NCBI RefSeq assembly: GCF_029590555.1
Contig: NZ_CP081001.1
Location: 1,488,001 to 1,552,000 of the forward strand
Length of the DNA: 64,000 nt
Origin: Sphingobium sp. V4
GTDB lineage: Bacteria; Pseudomonadota; Alphaproteobacteria; Sphingomonadales; Sphingomonadaceae
Direction of reading: 5' to 3'
Below are positions 36,500 through 45,277 of the stretch, one piece after another; position 1 is the stretch's first letter; the number at the start of each line of letters is the position of its first letter. The notes under the pieces are model-generated. The model ran no database searches and was not told the origin of the DNA. It saw nothing but the letters and a program-made list of their open reading frames with translations. The position numbers were made by a program, and so were the translations under genes.

Positions 36500-36522
36500 A
36501 GAAAAAGGCGGACTTGGCCGCC
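36500..36522 (-). terminator. Terminator of the tRNA-Arg operon (minus strand)
   Basis: Read on the minus strand, GGCGG (36522-36518) pairs with CCGCC (36511-36507), followed by five T residues and a further pyrimidine run. It lies 26 bases after the second tRNA-Arg and only 7 bases past the cobQ stop. Confidence 0.75.
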
Positions 36523-36547
36523 TCATACCCCTGATTTCTGGAAGAAA

Positions 36548-36624
36548 TGGCGCACCCGGAACGATTCGAACGTCCGACCCTCAGATTCGTAGTCTGATGC
36601 TCTATCCAGCTGAGCTACGGGTGC
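36548..36624 (-). tRNA. tRNA-Arg (anticodon ACG), copy A
   Basis: A 77-base gene including an encoded CCA (36550-36548). The acceptor stem GCACCCG/CGGGTGC, the D-arm AGCTCAGCTGGATAGAGC, the anticodon loop CTACGAA inside stem CAGA/TCTG, and the T-arm CGTTCGAATC are all present. It reads CGU/CGC/CGA codons once A34 is changed to inosine. It is identical to copy B, 51 bases upstream on the same strand. Confidence 0.97.
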
Positions 36625-36675
36625 GTTTTTTCTGGCAGGTCGAGCTTGAAGCCTATCCCTGCCGCTTTTCCAAAA

Positions 36676-36752
36676 TGGCGCACCCGGAACGATTCGAACG
36701 TCCGACCCTCAGATTCGTAGTCTGATGCTCTATCCAGCTGAGCTACGGGTGC
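36676..36752 (-). tRNA. tRNA-Arg (anticodon ACG), copy B
   Basis: A 77-base gene identical to the copy at 36548-36624, with encoded CCA at 36678-36676. It is the promoter-proximal copy; a good -10/-35 pair lies just upstream and one terminator lies after the other copy, so both form a two-gene transcript. Confidence 0.97.
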
Positions 36753-36764
36753 GTTGGAGACGCG

Positions 36765-36793
36765 CAGATAGAAGCGTCCGGCCAATTGGGCAA
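36765..36793 (-). promoter_or_regulatory. Promoter of the tRNA-Arg pair
   Basis: On the minus strand TTGCCC (36793-36788) and TATCTG (36770-36765) are separated by exactly 17 bases and end 12 bases before the mature 5' end of tRNA-Arg copy B. This is the spacing expected for a strong stable-RNA promoter. Confidence 0.65.
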
Positions 36794-36893
36794 GCCCCTT
36801 TTTACACTTTTCCTACGGTTAAATCCGGGGCCCGGCCCGGTCGGCAACCTTTGCGGCGCTCCGCCGTTCAGCACGCAGGAAAGGATGCTATCC

Positions 36894-37388
36894 ATGAGCT
36901 TCACCATGAACGAACTGGTGCTGTTGCTGATCGCCCTGGCCATCGGCTGGCTGCTGGGCCTGATGATGAGCGGGCGCGGCAAATATCGACGCTATTGGCG
37001 GGACGAGCAAGTAGCGCATCGCACCGCGATCAAGGACCGGGACGCCCGGATCGAGGCCGCCAATTTGCGGATCGCCGAGTTGGAACGCCAGTCGGCCGGC
37101 CCGATCGGACCCGGCACGGCAACCGCAGTCTCGGGCGCGGTGCATGGGCGCGACGACCTCAGCCGAATCAGGGGCATCAGCCAGGCGCAGGAAGTGGCGC
37201 TCAACGAGGCGGGCTATCACCGCTTCGGGCAGATCGCCGCGATCAATGCCGAACAGGAAGCGACGCTGGAGGCGAGGCTGGGCCTGAAGCCGGGCACCAT
37301 CGCGCACGAGGACTGGCGGGGTCAGGCGGTCGAACTGGAACGGGGCGAAAAGCCCGGATTGTTCAGCCGGCTGACCGGATCGGCCTGA
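36894..37388 (+). CDS. Membrane-anchored protein with a helix-hairpin-helix-like C-terminus
   Basis: A 164-residue protein with one N-terminal helix (LVLLLIALAIGWLLGLMMS), a charged, probably coiled-coil stretch (about 30-65), a linker, and a C-terminal segment (about 85-150) LSRIRGISQAQEVALNEAGY followed by FGQIAAINAEQEATLEARLG. That segment resembles the HhH-like domains found in so-called flap-endonuclease-like 5' nucleases and in ribosomal L21-associated proteins. The start at 36894 has AAAGGA 9 bases upstream. The function is unknown. It ends at a bidirectional terminator shared with ppdK. Confidence 0.75.
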   Translation: MSFTMNELVLLLIALAIGWLLGLMMSGRGKYRRYWRDEQVAHRTAIKDRDARIEAANLRIAELERQSAGPIGPGTATAVSGAVHGRDDLSRIRGISQAQEVALNEAGYHRFGQIAAINAEQEATLEARLGLKPGTIAHEDWRGQAVELERGEKPGLFSRLTGSA

Positions 37389-37393
37389 ACGAA

Positions 37394-37421
37394 AAAGGGC
37401 GGGAGTTGCCTCCCGCCCTTT
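37394..37421. terminator. Bidirectional Rho-independent terminator
   Basis: AAAGGGCGGGAG (37394-37405) and CTCCCGCCCTTT (37410-37421) form a perfect 12-bp stem with a TTGC loop, with T runs on both strands. It separates the plus-strand gene ending at 37388 from ppdK ending at 37425. Confidence 0.92.
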
Positions 37422-37424
37422 CCT

Positions 37425-40100
37425 TTATTTCTTCGCCAGCGCGGCCTGGGCCGCAGCAAGACGCGCGATCGGCACGCGATAGGGCGAGGCCGATACATAA
37501 TCGAGGCCGGTCGCTTCGCAGAAGGCGATCGAGGCCGGATCGCCACCATGTTCGCCGCAGATGCCCAGCTTGATGCCGGGACGGCTCGCACGGCCACGTT
37601 CGGCCGCCAGTTCGATGAGCTGACCCACGCCCTCCACATCGATACTGACGAACGGATCGCGAGCGAAGATGCCCTTGTCGACATATTGGGTCAGGAAGCG
37701 GCCGGCATCGTCACGGCTGATGCCGATCGTCGTCTGCGTCAGATCGTTGGTGCCGAAGGAGAAAAATTCGCCGACTTCGGCGATTTCGCCCGCCTTGAGC
37801 GCCGCGCGCGGCAACTCGATCATCGTGCCGACCAGATACTCCACCGAAGCGCCCTGCTCCGTGAACACGTCCTGCGCGACCTTGTCGACGATCGCCTTCA
37901 TCAGCTCCAGCTCCTTGCGCGTGGCAACGAGCGGGATCATCACTTCGGGGATCGGCGCTTCACCACTGCGCTGCTTGACCAGCAGCGCCGCTTCGAAGAT
38001 GGCGCGGGCCTGCATCTCGTAGATTTCAGGATAGGTGACGCCCAGGCGGCACCCGCGATGACCCAGCATCGGGTTGAATTCATGCAGTTCTGCGGCGCGA
38101 CGCTTGAGCGTGTCGACACTGACGCCGGCGCCCTTGGCCACTTCCTCAAACTCGGCTTCACCATGCGGCAGGAATTCGTGCAGCGGCGGATCGAGCAGGC
38201 GGATGGTAACCGGCAGGCCGGCCATCACCATGAAGATCTGCGCGAAATCGTCCCGCTGTTCGGGCAGCAGCTTGTCGAGCGCGGCGCGGCGGCCCTTCTC
38301 GCTGTCGGCCAGGATCATCTCGCGCACGGCGGTAATGCGCGCGGCGTCGAAGAACATATGCTCGGTGCGGCAAAGGCCCACGCCCTCCGCGCCGAAATCA
38401 CGCGCGGTCTGGCAGTCGAGCGGGGTTTCGGCGTTGGCGCGGACCTTGAGGCGACGGACCTTGTCGGCCCATTGCATCAGGATGCCGAAGTCGCCGGCCA
38501 GTTCGGGCTGCACGGTCGGCACTTCACCCGCCATGACTTCACCGGTGGCGCCGTCGATGGTCAGGATGTCGCCTTCCTTCAGCTCGCGATTGCCGATGCG
38601 CAGGATCTTGTTGGCATTATCGATCGACAGGCTGCCCGCGCCCGAGACGCAGGGACGGCCCATGCCGCGCGCGACCACGGCGGCGTGGCTGGTCATGCCG
38701 CCGCGTGCGGTCAGGATGCCCTTGGCCGCGTGCATCCCATGAATATCCTCCGGGCTGGTTTCGACGCGGACCAGGATGACGGCATCGCCGAGTTCGTTGC
38801 GACGCTCGGCAGTGTCGGCGTCGAACACGATCAGACCGCTGGCCGCGCCCGGCGAGGCGGGCAGACCCTTGGTCAGCACGTCGCGCGGCGCCTTGGGATC
38901 GAGGGTCGGGTGGAGCAACTGGTCGAGCGCGGCGGGATCGACGCGGGCGACGGCTTCTTCCTCGGTGATGAGGCCTTCGCTCGCCATTTCGACTGCGATC
39001 TTGAGCGCGGCCTTTGCGGTGCGCTTGCCGGACCGGGTCTGGAGCATCCAGAGCTTGCCCTGCTGCACCGTGAACTCGATGTCCTGCATGTCGCGATAAT
39101 GTTTTTCGAGGATCTCGAACACCCGGGCCAGTTCGGCATAGGTTTCGGGCATCGCCTCTTCCATCGACAGCGGCTTGGCCCCTGCCCGCTCGCGCGCCTG
39201 CTTGGTGAGGTACTGCGGCGTGCGGATGCCCGCGACCACGTCCTCGCCCTGGGCGTTGATAAGATATTCGCCATAATAGGCATTTTCACCGGTGGCCGGA
39301 TCGCGGGTGAAGGCCACGCCCGTCGCCGAGGTGTCGCCCATATTGCCGAACACCATAGCCTGCACATTGACGGCGGTGCCCCAGTCGCCGGGGATCGAGT
39401 TCAGGCGGCGATAGACCTTGGCCCGGTCGGCCTGCCACGAGCCGAACACGGCGTTGATGGCGCCCCAAAGCTGGTCATGCACATCCTGCGGGAAGGGCTT
39501 GTTCCAGAGCTTGGCGACCAGCGCCTTATATTCACCGACCAGCACCTTCCAGTCGTCGGCGGTCATTTCGGTGTCGAGAGTATAGCCCTGATCTTCCTTG
39601 GCGATTTCGAGGGCTTCCTCGAAGGCGCCATGGTCGAGTTCGAGCACCACGTCCGAATACATCTGGATGAAGCGGCGATAGCTGTCCCAGGCGAACCGCT
39701 CGTCCCCGGATGCAGCAGCCAGGCCAAGGACGGTTTCGTCGTTGAGGCCGAGGTTGAGGACCGTGTCCATCATGCCGGGCATGGAGATGCGCGCGCCGGA
39801 GCGGACCGAGACGAGCAGCGGATCGGCCGCGTCGCCAAAACGCTTGCCGGTGACGGCCTCGATATGGGCAATGCCGGCGGCAACCTGCGCCTTCAGGCTG
39901 TCGGGATAGACGCCGCCATCGGTATAATAGCGGGTGCACATTTCGGTCGTGATGGTGAAGCCCGGCGGCACCGGCAGGCCGATCGCGGCCATGCCATCGA
40001 GGTTGGCGCCCTTGCCGCCCAGCAAGTTCTTGTCGCCCTTCCCCCCATCATTCACGCCACCGCCAAAACGATAGACATAGCGGGTCGAAGTGCTGCTCAT
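37425..40100 (-). CDS. ppdK: Pyruvate, phosphate dikinase
   Basis: An 891-residue enzyme interconverting pyruvate, ATP and Pi with phosphoenolpyruvate, AMP and PPi. The N-terminal ATP-grasp domain starts YVYRFGGGVNDGGKGDKNLL; the phosphorylated His is in GGMTSHAAVVARGMGRP; the C-terminal PEP-binding barrel has FGTNDLTQ and the catalytic Cys in LGICGEHGGDP. Two starts are possible: ATG at 40100 with GGAAGAGG before it (used here) and ATG at 40124. It likely feeds PEP from pyruvate made by the Entner-Doudoroff route. An AT-rich region with repeated motifs lies upstream and may regulate it. Confidence 0.95.
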   Translation of the reverse strand: MSSTSTRYVYRFGGGVNDGGKGDKNLLGGKGANLDGMAAIGLPVPPGFTITTEMCTRYYTDGGVYPDSLKAQVAAGIAHIEAVTGKRFGDAADPLLVSVRSGARISMPGMMDTVLNLGLNDETVLGLAAASGDERFAWDSYRRFIQMYSDVVLELDHGAFEEALEIAKEDQGYTLDTEMTADDWKVLVGEYKALVAKLWNKPFPQDVHDQLWGAINAVFGSWQADRAKVYRRLNSIPGDWGTAVNVQAMVFGNMGDTSATGVAFTRDPATGENAYYGEYLINAQGEDVVAGIRTPQYLTKQARERAGAKPLSMEEAMPETYAELARVFEILEKHYRDMQDIEFTVQQGKLWMLQTRSGKRTAKAALKIAVEMASEGLITEEEAVARVDPAALDQLLHPTLDPKAPRDVLTKGLPASPGAASGLIVFDADTAERRNELGDAVILVRVETSPEDIHGMHAAKGILTARGGMTSHAAVVARGMGRPCVSGAGSLSIDNANKILRIGNRELKEGDILTIDGATGEVMAGEVPTVQPELAGDFGILMQWADKVRRLKVRANAETPLDCQTARDFGAEGVGLCRTEHMFFDAARITAVREMILADSEKGRRAALDKLLPEQRDDFAQIFMVMAGLPVTIRLLDPPLHEFLPHGEAEFEEVAKGAGVSVDTLKRRAAELHEFNPMLGHRGCRLGVTYPEIYEMQARAIFEAALLVKQRSGEAPIPEVMIPLVATRKELELMKAIVDKVAQDVFTEQGASVEYLVGTMIELPRAALKAGEIAEVGEFFSFGTNDLTQTTIGISRDDAGRFLTQYVDKGIFARDPFVSIDVEGVGQLIELAAERGRASRPGIKLGICGEHGGDPASIAFCEATGLDYVSASPYRVPIARLAAAQAALAKK

Positions 40101-40204
40101 CTGGGCCTCTTCCGTCATAACCATAGTGTCCGGCTCTCCCTGCACTGATTGCCGAGTTTGTGCGTTGCAACAATGTTGTCGCAATTAGCGTCATAATACT
40201 TGAT

Positions 40205-40280
40205 GGGATAGGAAATATCCCGCTTAACTTCGAATATTTCCCGTAAATTTTGGAATATCGTTTCGTTATCCCGTAATTTT
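40205..40280 (-). promoter_or_regulatory. AT-rich region with repeated operator-like motifs upstream of ppdK
   Basis: On the minus strand three related motifs occur: AAAATTACGGGATAA, AAAATTTACGGGAAATA and AAGTTAAGCGGGATATT. Their GGG cores are spaced 30 and 21 bases apart. The last one overlaps a perfect inverted repeat GGGATA-N5-TATCCC (40205-40221). The base composition is far more AT-rich than the surroundings. The region reaches into the end of glyS and looks like a multi-site binding region for a transcription factor, identity unknown. Confidence 0.5.
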
Positions 40281-42335
40281 CGAAAAGTCTGCCACATTGT
40301 GCACTGCATCACGAACCCGCGCCAGCAGCGCGAGGCGAGTCGTGCGTTTGGCCGGATCGGCGTCATTCACGGTGACGCTGTCGAAAAAGGCGTCGATCGG
40401 CGCGCGGAGAGTCGCGAGCGCGGCCATGGCGCCCTCGAAATCTTCCGCCGCCACAGCCTGCGCCGCCCGCGGTTCCGCCGCATCAAGTGCCGCGATCAGA
40501 TCAGCTTCCGCTTTTTCCGGTTCGTAGGAAAGGGAAATTGCTTCCGCCCTTTCAACGCCTTCCTTCTTGAGGATGTTGGCGGCGCGCTTGTAGCCGGCGA
40601 GCAGGTTCGCGCCGTCGTCGGTCGCAACGAACGACTGGAGCGCCTTCACGCGGGCAAGCAGGCGAACAAGGTCGTCCTCGCCACCCAGCGCGAACACTGC
40701 GTCGATCAGGTCGTGACGGACGCCGGCTTCCTTCTGCTGGACCTTAAGGCGGTCAATGAAGAAAGACGCCAAATCTTGCTCAGTCTTACTAAAGAAGATG
40801 ATTTCAAATTTCGCTTGGTCATCATCTGCCGCCGCCAGCAATGCGCGCTCCAAACGGAAACTAAGCTTGTTCTGCAAAATCAACGAAATAACTGCGATAG
40901 CAGCCCTACGCAGCGCGAACGGATCCTTCGACCCCGTCGGCGGCATCTTTTCAATAAAGAAGCTCGCCAAAGTGTCCAGCTTGTCCGCCAGTGACACCGC
41001 CACCGTAACCGGCGCGGTAGGCACGTCATCGCCCTGCCCGACCGGCTTGTAATGGTCGCGAATGGCGTCGGCGACTGCATCGGGCAGGCCTTCGGCGCGG
41101 GCGTAATAGCCGCCCATCACGCCCTGCAATTCGGGGAACTCGCCGACCATTTCGGTGACGAGATCAGCCTTGGCGAGGCGGGCGGCATGTTCGGCCTGGT
41201 CCGCGTCGGCGCCCTTGACGATCCCATCTTCCACCAGCCAGCGGGCGAGCTTCGCGACGCGCTCGACCTTGTCGGCGACGGTGCCCAGTTTCTCGTGGAA
41301 GGTGATGCGCTCCAGCTTCTGCGCGTGGTCCGCGAGGCTGGTCTTGCGATCCTGCTCCCAGAAGAAGCGGGCATCGCTCAAACGCGCGGCCAGCACCTTG
41401 CGGTTGCCCGCGATGATCGCCGCACCGCCATCCTTCGCCTCAATATTGGCGGTGCAGATGAAGGCGGGCGCCAGCTTGCCTGCCGAATCGCGCAGCACGA
41501 AATATTTCTGGTTGATGCGCAGCGTCAGCTGAATGACTTCGGGCGGCACCTCCAGGAAGGCCGGGTCGAAATCGCCGAGCAGCGGCACCGGCCATTCGGT
41601 CAGGCCCGCATTTTCCGCGACCAGCCCCTTGTCCTCGATCACGCTGTAGCCATGGGCGGCGGCGGCCTGCGCGGCCTTCGCCTCTATGATCGCCTGGCGC
41701 TCCTGATGGCTGGCGATGACATGGCAGGCGCGCAGCTTTTCGACATAGTCGTGCGCGCTGCCGATGGTAATCTCACCGGGATGATGGAAACGGTGGCCGA
41801 GCGTGGCATAGCCCGACCGAATGCCCTCGATCTCGATGTCGACCAGGTCTTCGCCCAGAATCGCGACGATGCCCTGCAACGGACGGACCCAACGCAGGCT
41901 CTCGGTCGTCTGGCTGGCGACGCCCCAGCGCATCGATTTGGGCCAGGGAAAGGCGCGGATGACGGCTGGCACGGCTTCGGCCAGCACCTGCGCGGTGGCG
42001 CGGCCGGGCTTGTTCACGACAGCGAACCAGACACCTTCGCGATCTTCGAGCTGGTCCTGCGTCAGGCCGGTCTTGCGCAGGAAGCCTTCGAGCGCCTGCG
42101 CCGGGGCGCTGGTGCGCGGCCCCTTGAATTCTTCGCTGACCGCCGCGGTTTCGAGCGGCAGGTCGCGGGCGATGAGCGCGAGGCGACGGGGGGTGACGAA
42201 GCTGTCGATCACGGCGGGTTTGAGGCCTGCCTTCGCCAGTTCCTCAGTGAAGAGGCGGGCGAGGTCGTCTGACGCCTTCAACTGCATTCGCGCCGGGATT
42301 TCCTCGCAGCGCAGTTCGAGGAGGAAGTCAGTCAT
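40266..42335 (-). CDS. glyS: Glycine-tRNA ligase beta subunit
   Basis: A 689-residue subunit of the alpha2-beta2 glycyl-tRNA synthetase, the same length as in E. coli. The start [18 protein letters not shown] is typical, followed by the HD-like and body domains and a C-terminal DALR-type anticodon-binding region (ending RVRDAVHNVADFSKITG). The ATG overlaps the glyQ TGA by one base (TGATG), which fixes the start. The last codons contain part of the repeated motif upstream of ppdK. Confidence 0.97.
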   Translation of the reverse strand: MTDFLLELRCEEIPARMQLKASDDLARLFTEELAKAGLKPAVIDSFVTPRRLALIARDLPLETAAVSEEFKGPRTSAPAQALEGFLRKTGLTQDQLEDREGVWFAVVNKPGRATAQVLAEAVPAVIRAFPWPKSMRWGVASQTTESLRWVRPLQGIVAILGEDLVDIEIEGIRSGYATLGHRFHHPGEITIGSAHDYVEKLRACHVIASHQERQAIIEAKAAQAAAAHGYSVIEDKGLVAENAGLTEWPVPLLGDFDPAFLEVPPEVIQLTLRINQKYFVLRDSAGKLAPAFICTANIEAKDGGAAIIAGNRKVLAARLSDARFFWEQDRKTSLADHAQKLERITFHEKLGTVADKVERVAKLARWLVEDGIVKGADADQAEHAARLAKADLVTEMVGEFPELQGVMGGYYARAEGLPDAVADAIRDHYKPVGQGDDVPTAPVTVAVSLADKLDTLASFFIEKMPPTGSKDPFALRRAAIAVISLILQNKLSFRLERALLAAADDDQAKFEIIFFSKTEQDLASFFIDRLKVQQKEAGVRHDLIDAVFALGGEDDLVRLLARVKALQSFVATDDGANLLAGYKRAANILKKEGVERAEAISLSYEPEKAEADLIAALDAAEPRAAQAVAAEDFEGAMAALATLRAPIDAFFDSVTVNDADPAKRTTRLALLARVRDAVHNVADFSKITG

Positions 42336-43207
42336 CACGCCGTCCACCCGTTCACTTCCATCCACTTTTCGCAGCTGCCCTTGGCGAGGTCGCGGACGCG
42401 GCCGATATAGCTGGCGCGTTCCTGCACCGAGATGACGCCGCGCGCCTGGAGCAGGTTGAACACATGACTCGCCTTGATCGCCTGGTCATAGGCGGCGAGC
42501 GGAACCCCGGCTTCCAGCGAAGCCTTGCACTCCGCCTCGGCGTCCTTGAACCAGCGGAACAGCTTTTCGGTGTCGGCGATTTCGAAATTCCATTTCGACA
42601 TCTGCTGCTCGTTCGCCAGGAACACGTCGCCATAGGTGACGCCCGCGTCATTGAATTTCAGGTCGTAGACACTGTCGACGCCCTGAATATACATGGCGAG
42701 ACGCTCCAGCCCGTAGGTCAGTTCGCCTGCGACCGGCTTGCAGTCAAAGCCGCCCATCTGCTGGAAATAGGTGAACTGGGTGACTTCCATGCCGTCGCAC
42801 CAGACTTCCCAGCCAAGCCCCCAGGCGCCGAGCGTCGGGCTTTCCCAGTCATCCTCGACAAAGCGGATGTCATGGACCAGCGGGTCGATGCCGATCTCCA
42901 CCAGCGATCCCAGATAGAGTTCCTGGAGGTTCGCCGGGCTGGGCTTCATGATGACCTGATACTGGTAATAATGCTGGAGCCGGTTGGGGTTTTCGCCATA
43001 GCGGCCGTCGGTCGGGCGGCGGCTGGGCTGCACATAGGCGGCGTTCCAGGCGTTGGGACCAAGGCTGCGCAACGTCGTCGCCGGGTGGAAGGTGCCCGCG
43101 CCGACTTCCATGTCATAGGGTTGGAGGATGACACAGCCCTGTTTCCCCCAATAGGCATGGAGGGTCAGGATCAGGTCCTGGAAGGAAAGCGCTTTGCCTT
43201 CGGCCAC
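42335..43207 (-). CDS. glyQ: Glycine-tRNA ligase alpha subunit
   Basis: A 290-residue class II synthetase catalytic subunit that activates glycine. Conserved blocks [20 protein letters not shown] and [20 protein letters not shown], and [20 protein letters not shown] are present, matching GlyQ over its whole length. It is the first gene of the glyQ-glyS pair and is divergent from the TraB/GumN genes, with 135 bases between. Confidence 0.97.
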   Translation of the reverse strand: MAEGKALSFQDLILTLHAYWGKQGCVILQPYDMEVGAGTFHPATTLRSLGPNAWNAAYVQPSRRPTDGRYGENPNRLQHYYQYQVIMKPSPANLQELYLGSLVEIGIDPLVHDIRFVEDDWESPTLGAWGLGWEVWCDGMEVTQFTYFQQMGGFDCKPVAGELTYGLERLAMYIQGVDSVYDLKFNDAGVTYGDVFLANEQQMSKWNFEIADTEKLFRWFKDAEAECKASLEAGVPLAAYDQAIKASHVFNLLQARGVISVQERASYIGRVRDLAKGSCEKWMEVNGWTA

Positions 43208-43342
43208 GGATGGTCCCTGTCAAAATAGCGTTTTTACGTGTCGCGCGCCTTGGCGCATGGGGCCGACAGGGTCAAGGAAAAGCGGCGGCAAACAGGGTTA
43301 AGCCGCTTGCCCTTCGCGCGCGCGCTGCGCATGGAGGAAGGC

Positions 43343-44236
43343 ATGACGATCTTCTCCGCCTTGCTGCGTGGCCTGAGCGCCGCGCTGCTGCTGGTCGGCG
43401 GCGTGGCGCAAGCCCGCCCGGCCGCGACCGCCACCCCTGCCCTGTGGCAGGTGAGCGATGCCGACACGACCATCTATCTGTTCGGGACCGTCCATGTGAT
43501 GAAGCCGGGCATCGACTGGTTCAACGGCCCGGTGAAAAGCGCTTTCGACCGGTCCGACCTGCTGGTGCTGGAGATCATCGAGCCAGACAATCCCAACGAA
43601 CTGGGTGCGACCATGGGCGGCATGGCGCTGGCGAAGGACGGGGTGAAGCTGTCCGACCGGCTGAGCGGCGAAGCGCGGGCCAGATACCAGGCGGCGATGG
43701 AATCAAGCGGCCTGCCCTGGCGGACATTCGACCTGTTCAATCCCTGGATGGCAGGCATGGCGCTGTCGGTCGCGCCGCTGGCGCGCCTGGGCTACAAGAA
43801 TGACCTGGGCGCAGAGAAGATATTGCGTGGCGCGGCGCAGGCGGCGGGCAAGCCGGTCGATGCGCTGGAGACGGTGGAGCAGCAGGTCGGCTTCTTCGCC
43901 GGCCTGCCGATGGTCCAGCAGGTCCAGTTCCTGAACGCGACGGTGGACGGCCTGCCGGAGATGGAGAAGGAATTTGGCGACCTGCTGACCTACTGGCAGT
44001 CGGGCCAGCCCGACAAGCTGGCGAAATCGATGAACGAGTCGCTGGAAGCCACGCCGGAACTGGCGCAGGTGCTGCTGATCGGGCGCAATGCCAATTGGGC
44101 GAAGTGGATCAAGGCGCGGCTGGAGCAGCCGGGCATAACGTTCGTCGCCGTCGGCGCGGGTCATCTGGCGGGCAAGGGCAGCGTGCAGGACCAGCTGAAG
44201 GCACTGGGCGTCGCCTCGCACCGGGTGAAGGATTGA
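43343..44236 (+). CDS. TraB/GumN family protein, secreted form
   Basis: A 297-residue protein with a signal peptide (MTIFSALLRGLSAALLLVGG, cut near AQA). The TraB/GumN domain shows the two diagnostic sites: IYLFGTVHVMKPG near the start and FVAVGAGHLAGKGSV near the end, each with a conserved His, and conserved Glu residues. Eukaryotic and plasmid TraB relatives have been proposed to be metalloproteases; the bacterial role is not known. GGAGG lies 5 bases before the ATG at 43343. The next gene, 1 base after, is a paralogue. Confidence 0.82.
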   Translation: MTIFSALLRGLSAALLLVGGVAQARPAATATPALWQVSDADTTIYLFGTVHVMKPGIDWFNGPVKSAFDRSDLLVLEIIEPDNPNELGATMGGMALAKDGVKLSDRLSGEARARYQAAMESSGLPWRTFDLFNPWMAGMALSVAPLARLGYKNDLGAEKILRGAAQAAGKPVDALETVEQQVGFFAGLPMVQQVQFLNATVDGLPEMEKEFGDLLTYWQSGQPDKLAKSMNESLEATPELAQVLLIGRNANWAKWIKARLEQPGITFVAVGAGHLAGKGSVQDQLKALGVASHRVKD

Positions 44237-44237
44237 G

Positions 44238-45122
44238 ATGATGCGGCTCGTCACCCGTTTCCTTGCGCTCTGCGCCCTCACCCTGGTCGTGGCCTGCGAC
44301 AAGGCGCCCGAGCCGCCGCCGGTACGGGGCGGCCCGGCGCTGTGGCAGGTGCAGCGCGGCGCGCTGACAGGCTGGCTGTTCGGCACGATCCACGTCCTGC
44401 CCAAGGGTGTCGCCTGGGACACGCCTGCGATCAGGGAGGCCATGGAGCGGGCCGACCGGCTGGTGCTGGAAGCGGCGGACTTGCAGGACGAGCAGAAGAC
44501 GCTGGCCCTGTTCGAGCAGATGGGACGCAGCCCCAACCTGCCACCGCTGGAAGCGCGCGTGCCGGAGGGCGAAAAGGCGCCGCTGTTGAAGGCGATCGGC
44601 GATGGCGGGACCAGTTCGCAACTCCTGTCCGGCTATGAAAGCTGGGCGGCGGCGATGCTGCTGTCGGCCGCCAGTCAGCAGGGGCTGGGCGTCAGCCAGG
44701 ATGACGGAGTGGAGCCGGTCCTGATCGCGACCTTCAAGAAGGCCGGCAAGCCGATCGAAGGGCTGGAGACGGTGGAGCGGCAGTTCGGCGCATTCGATAC
44801 GCTGCCCGAGCCGGCGCAGGCCGGGCTGCTGGTGCAGACCGTGCATGAAGCCAAGGACATGAAGGCACTGTACGACCGCATCCTTACCGCCTGGACGAAG
44901 GGCGACATGGACGCGATCGCCAGGGAGGATCAGATCGGCGAACAGCCCGACCCGGTGGTCGAGGAAGCCATATTGGTCGCCCGGAACCGCGATTGGGTGA
45001 AGGCGATCGAGCCAATGAAGGGTCGCCCGTTCATCGCCGTGGGCGCGGGGCATTTGACCGGACGGGAAAATCTGATCGATCTGCTCAAGGCCAGGGGGTT
45101 CACGGTCACGCGAGTGCAGTGA
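44238..45122 (+). CDS. TraB/GumN family lipoprotein, paralogue of the preceding gene
   Basis: A 294-residue lipoprotein precursor: MRLVTRFLALCALTLVVAC ends in a lipobox with Cys20. The domain again has LTGWLFGTIHVLPKG and FIAVGAGHLTGRENL. The two proteins share architecture and many motifs (GLETVE, QEE-like loops, final GAGHL) but differ in anchoring: the first looks free in the periplasm, this one membrane-bound. An ATG three bases downstream is an equally good start. It lies 1 base after its neighbour, so one transcript is certain. Confidence 0.82.
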   Translation: MMRLVTRFLALCALTLVVACDKAPEPPPVRGGPALWQVQRGALTGWLFGTIHVLPKGVAWDTPAIREAMERADRLVLEAADLQDEQKTLALFEQMGRSPNLPPLEARVPEGEKAPLLKAIGDGGTSSQLLSGYESWAAAMLLSAASQQGLGVSQDDGVEPVLIATFKKAGKPIEGLETVERQFGAFDTLPEPAQAGLLVQTVHEAKDMKALYDRILTAWTKGDMDAIAREDQIGEQPDPVVEEAILVARNRDWVKAIEPMKGRPFIAVGAGHLTGRENLIDLLKARGFTVTRVQ

Positions 45123-45277
45123 CGCCTCGCCTCCACGCCCGGCCCAAAACGAACGGACGTCGTGAACAGCAGCACCCTTGCCTTTCGGCCCTATTCTGCT
45201 AAAGGGCCGCCTTCCCGCGATGGTCATCCCTGGAGGCGTGGCGGGAAAATGTACAATCAAGCTTTTGGAGACACGCA

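Noticed and set aside
36548..36752. The two direct repeats as a CRISPR fragment
   Set aside because: They are complete tRNA genes with cloverleaf stems and encoded CCA, not repeat-spacer units.
40115..40366. An 83-codon open frame spanning the ppdK-glyS gap
   Set aside because: It overlaps the end of glyS in another frame and lies on AT-rich regulatory sequence with no protein-like features.
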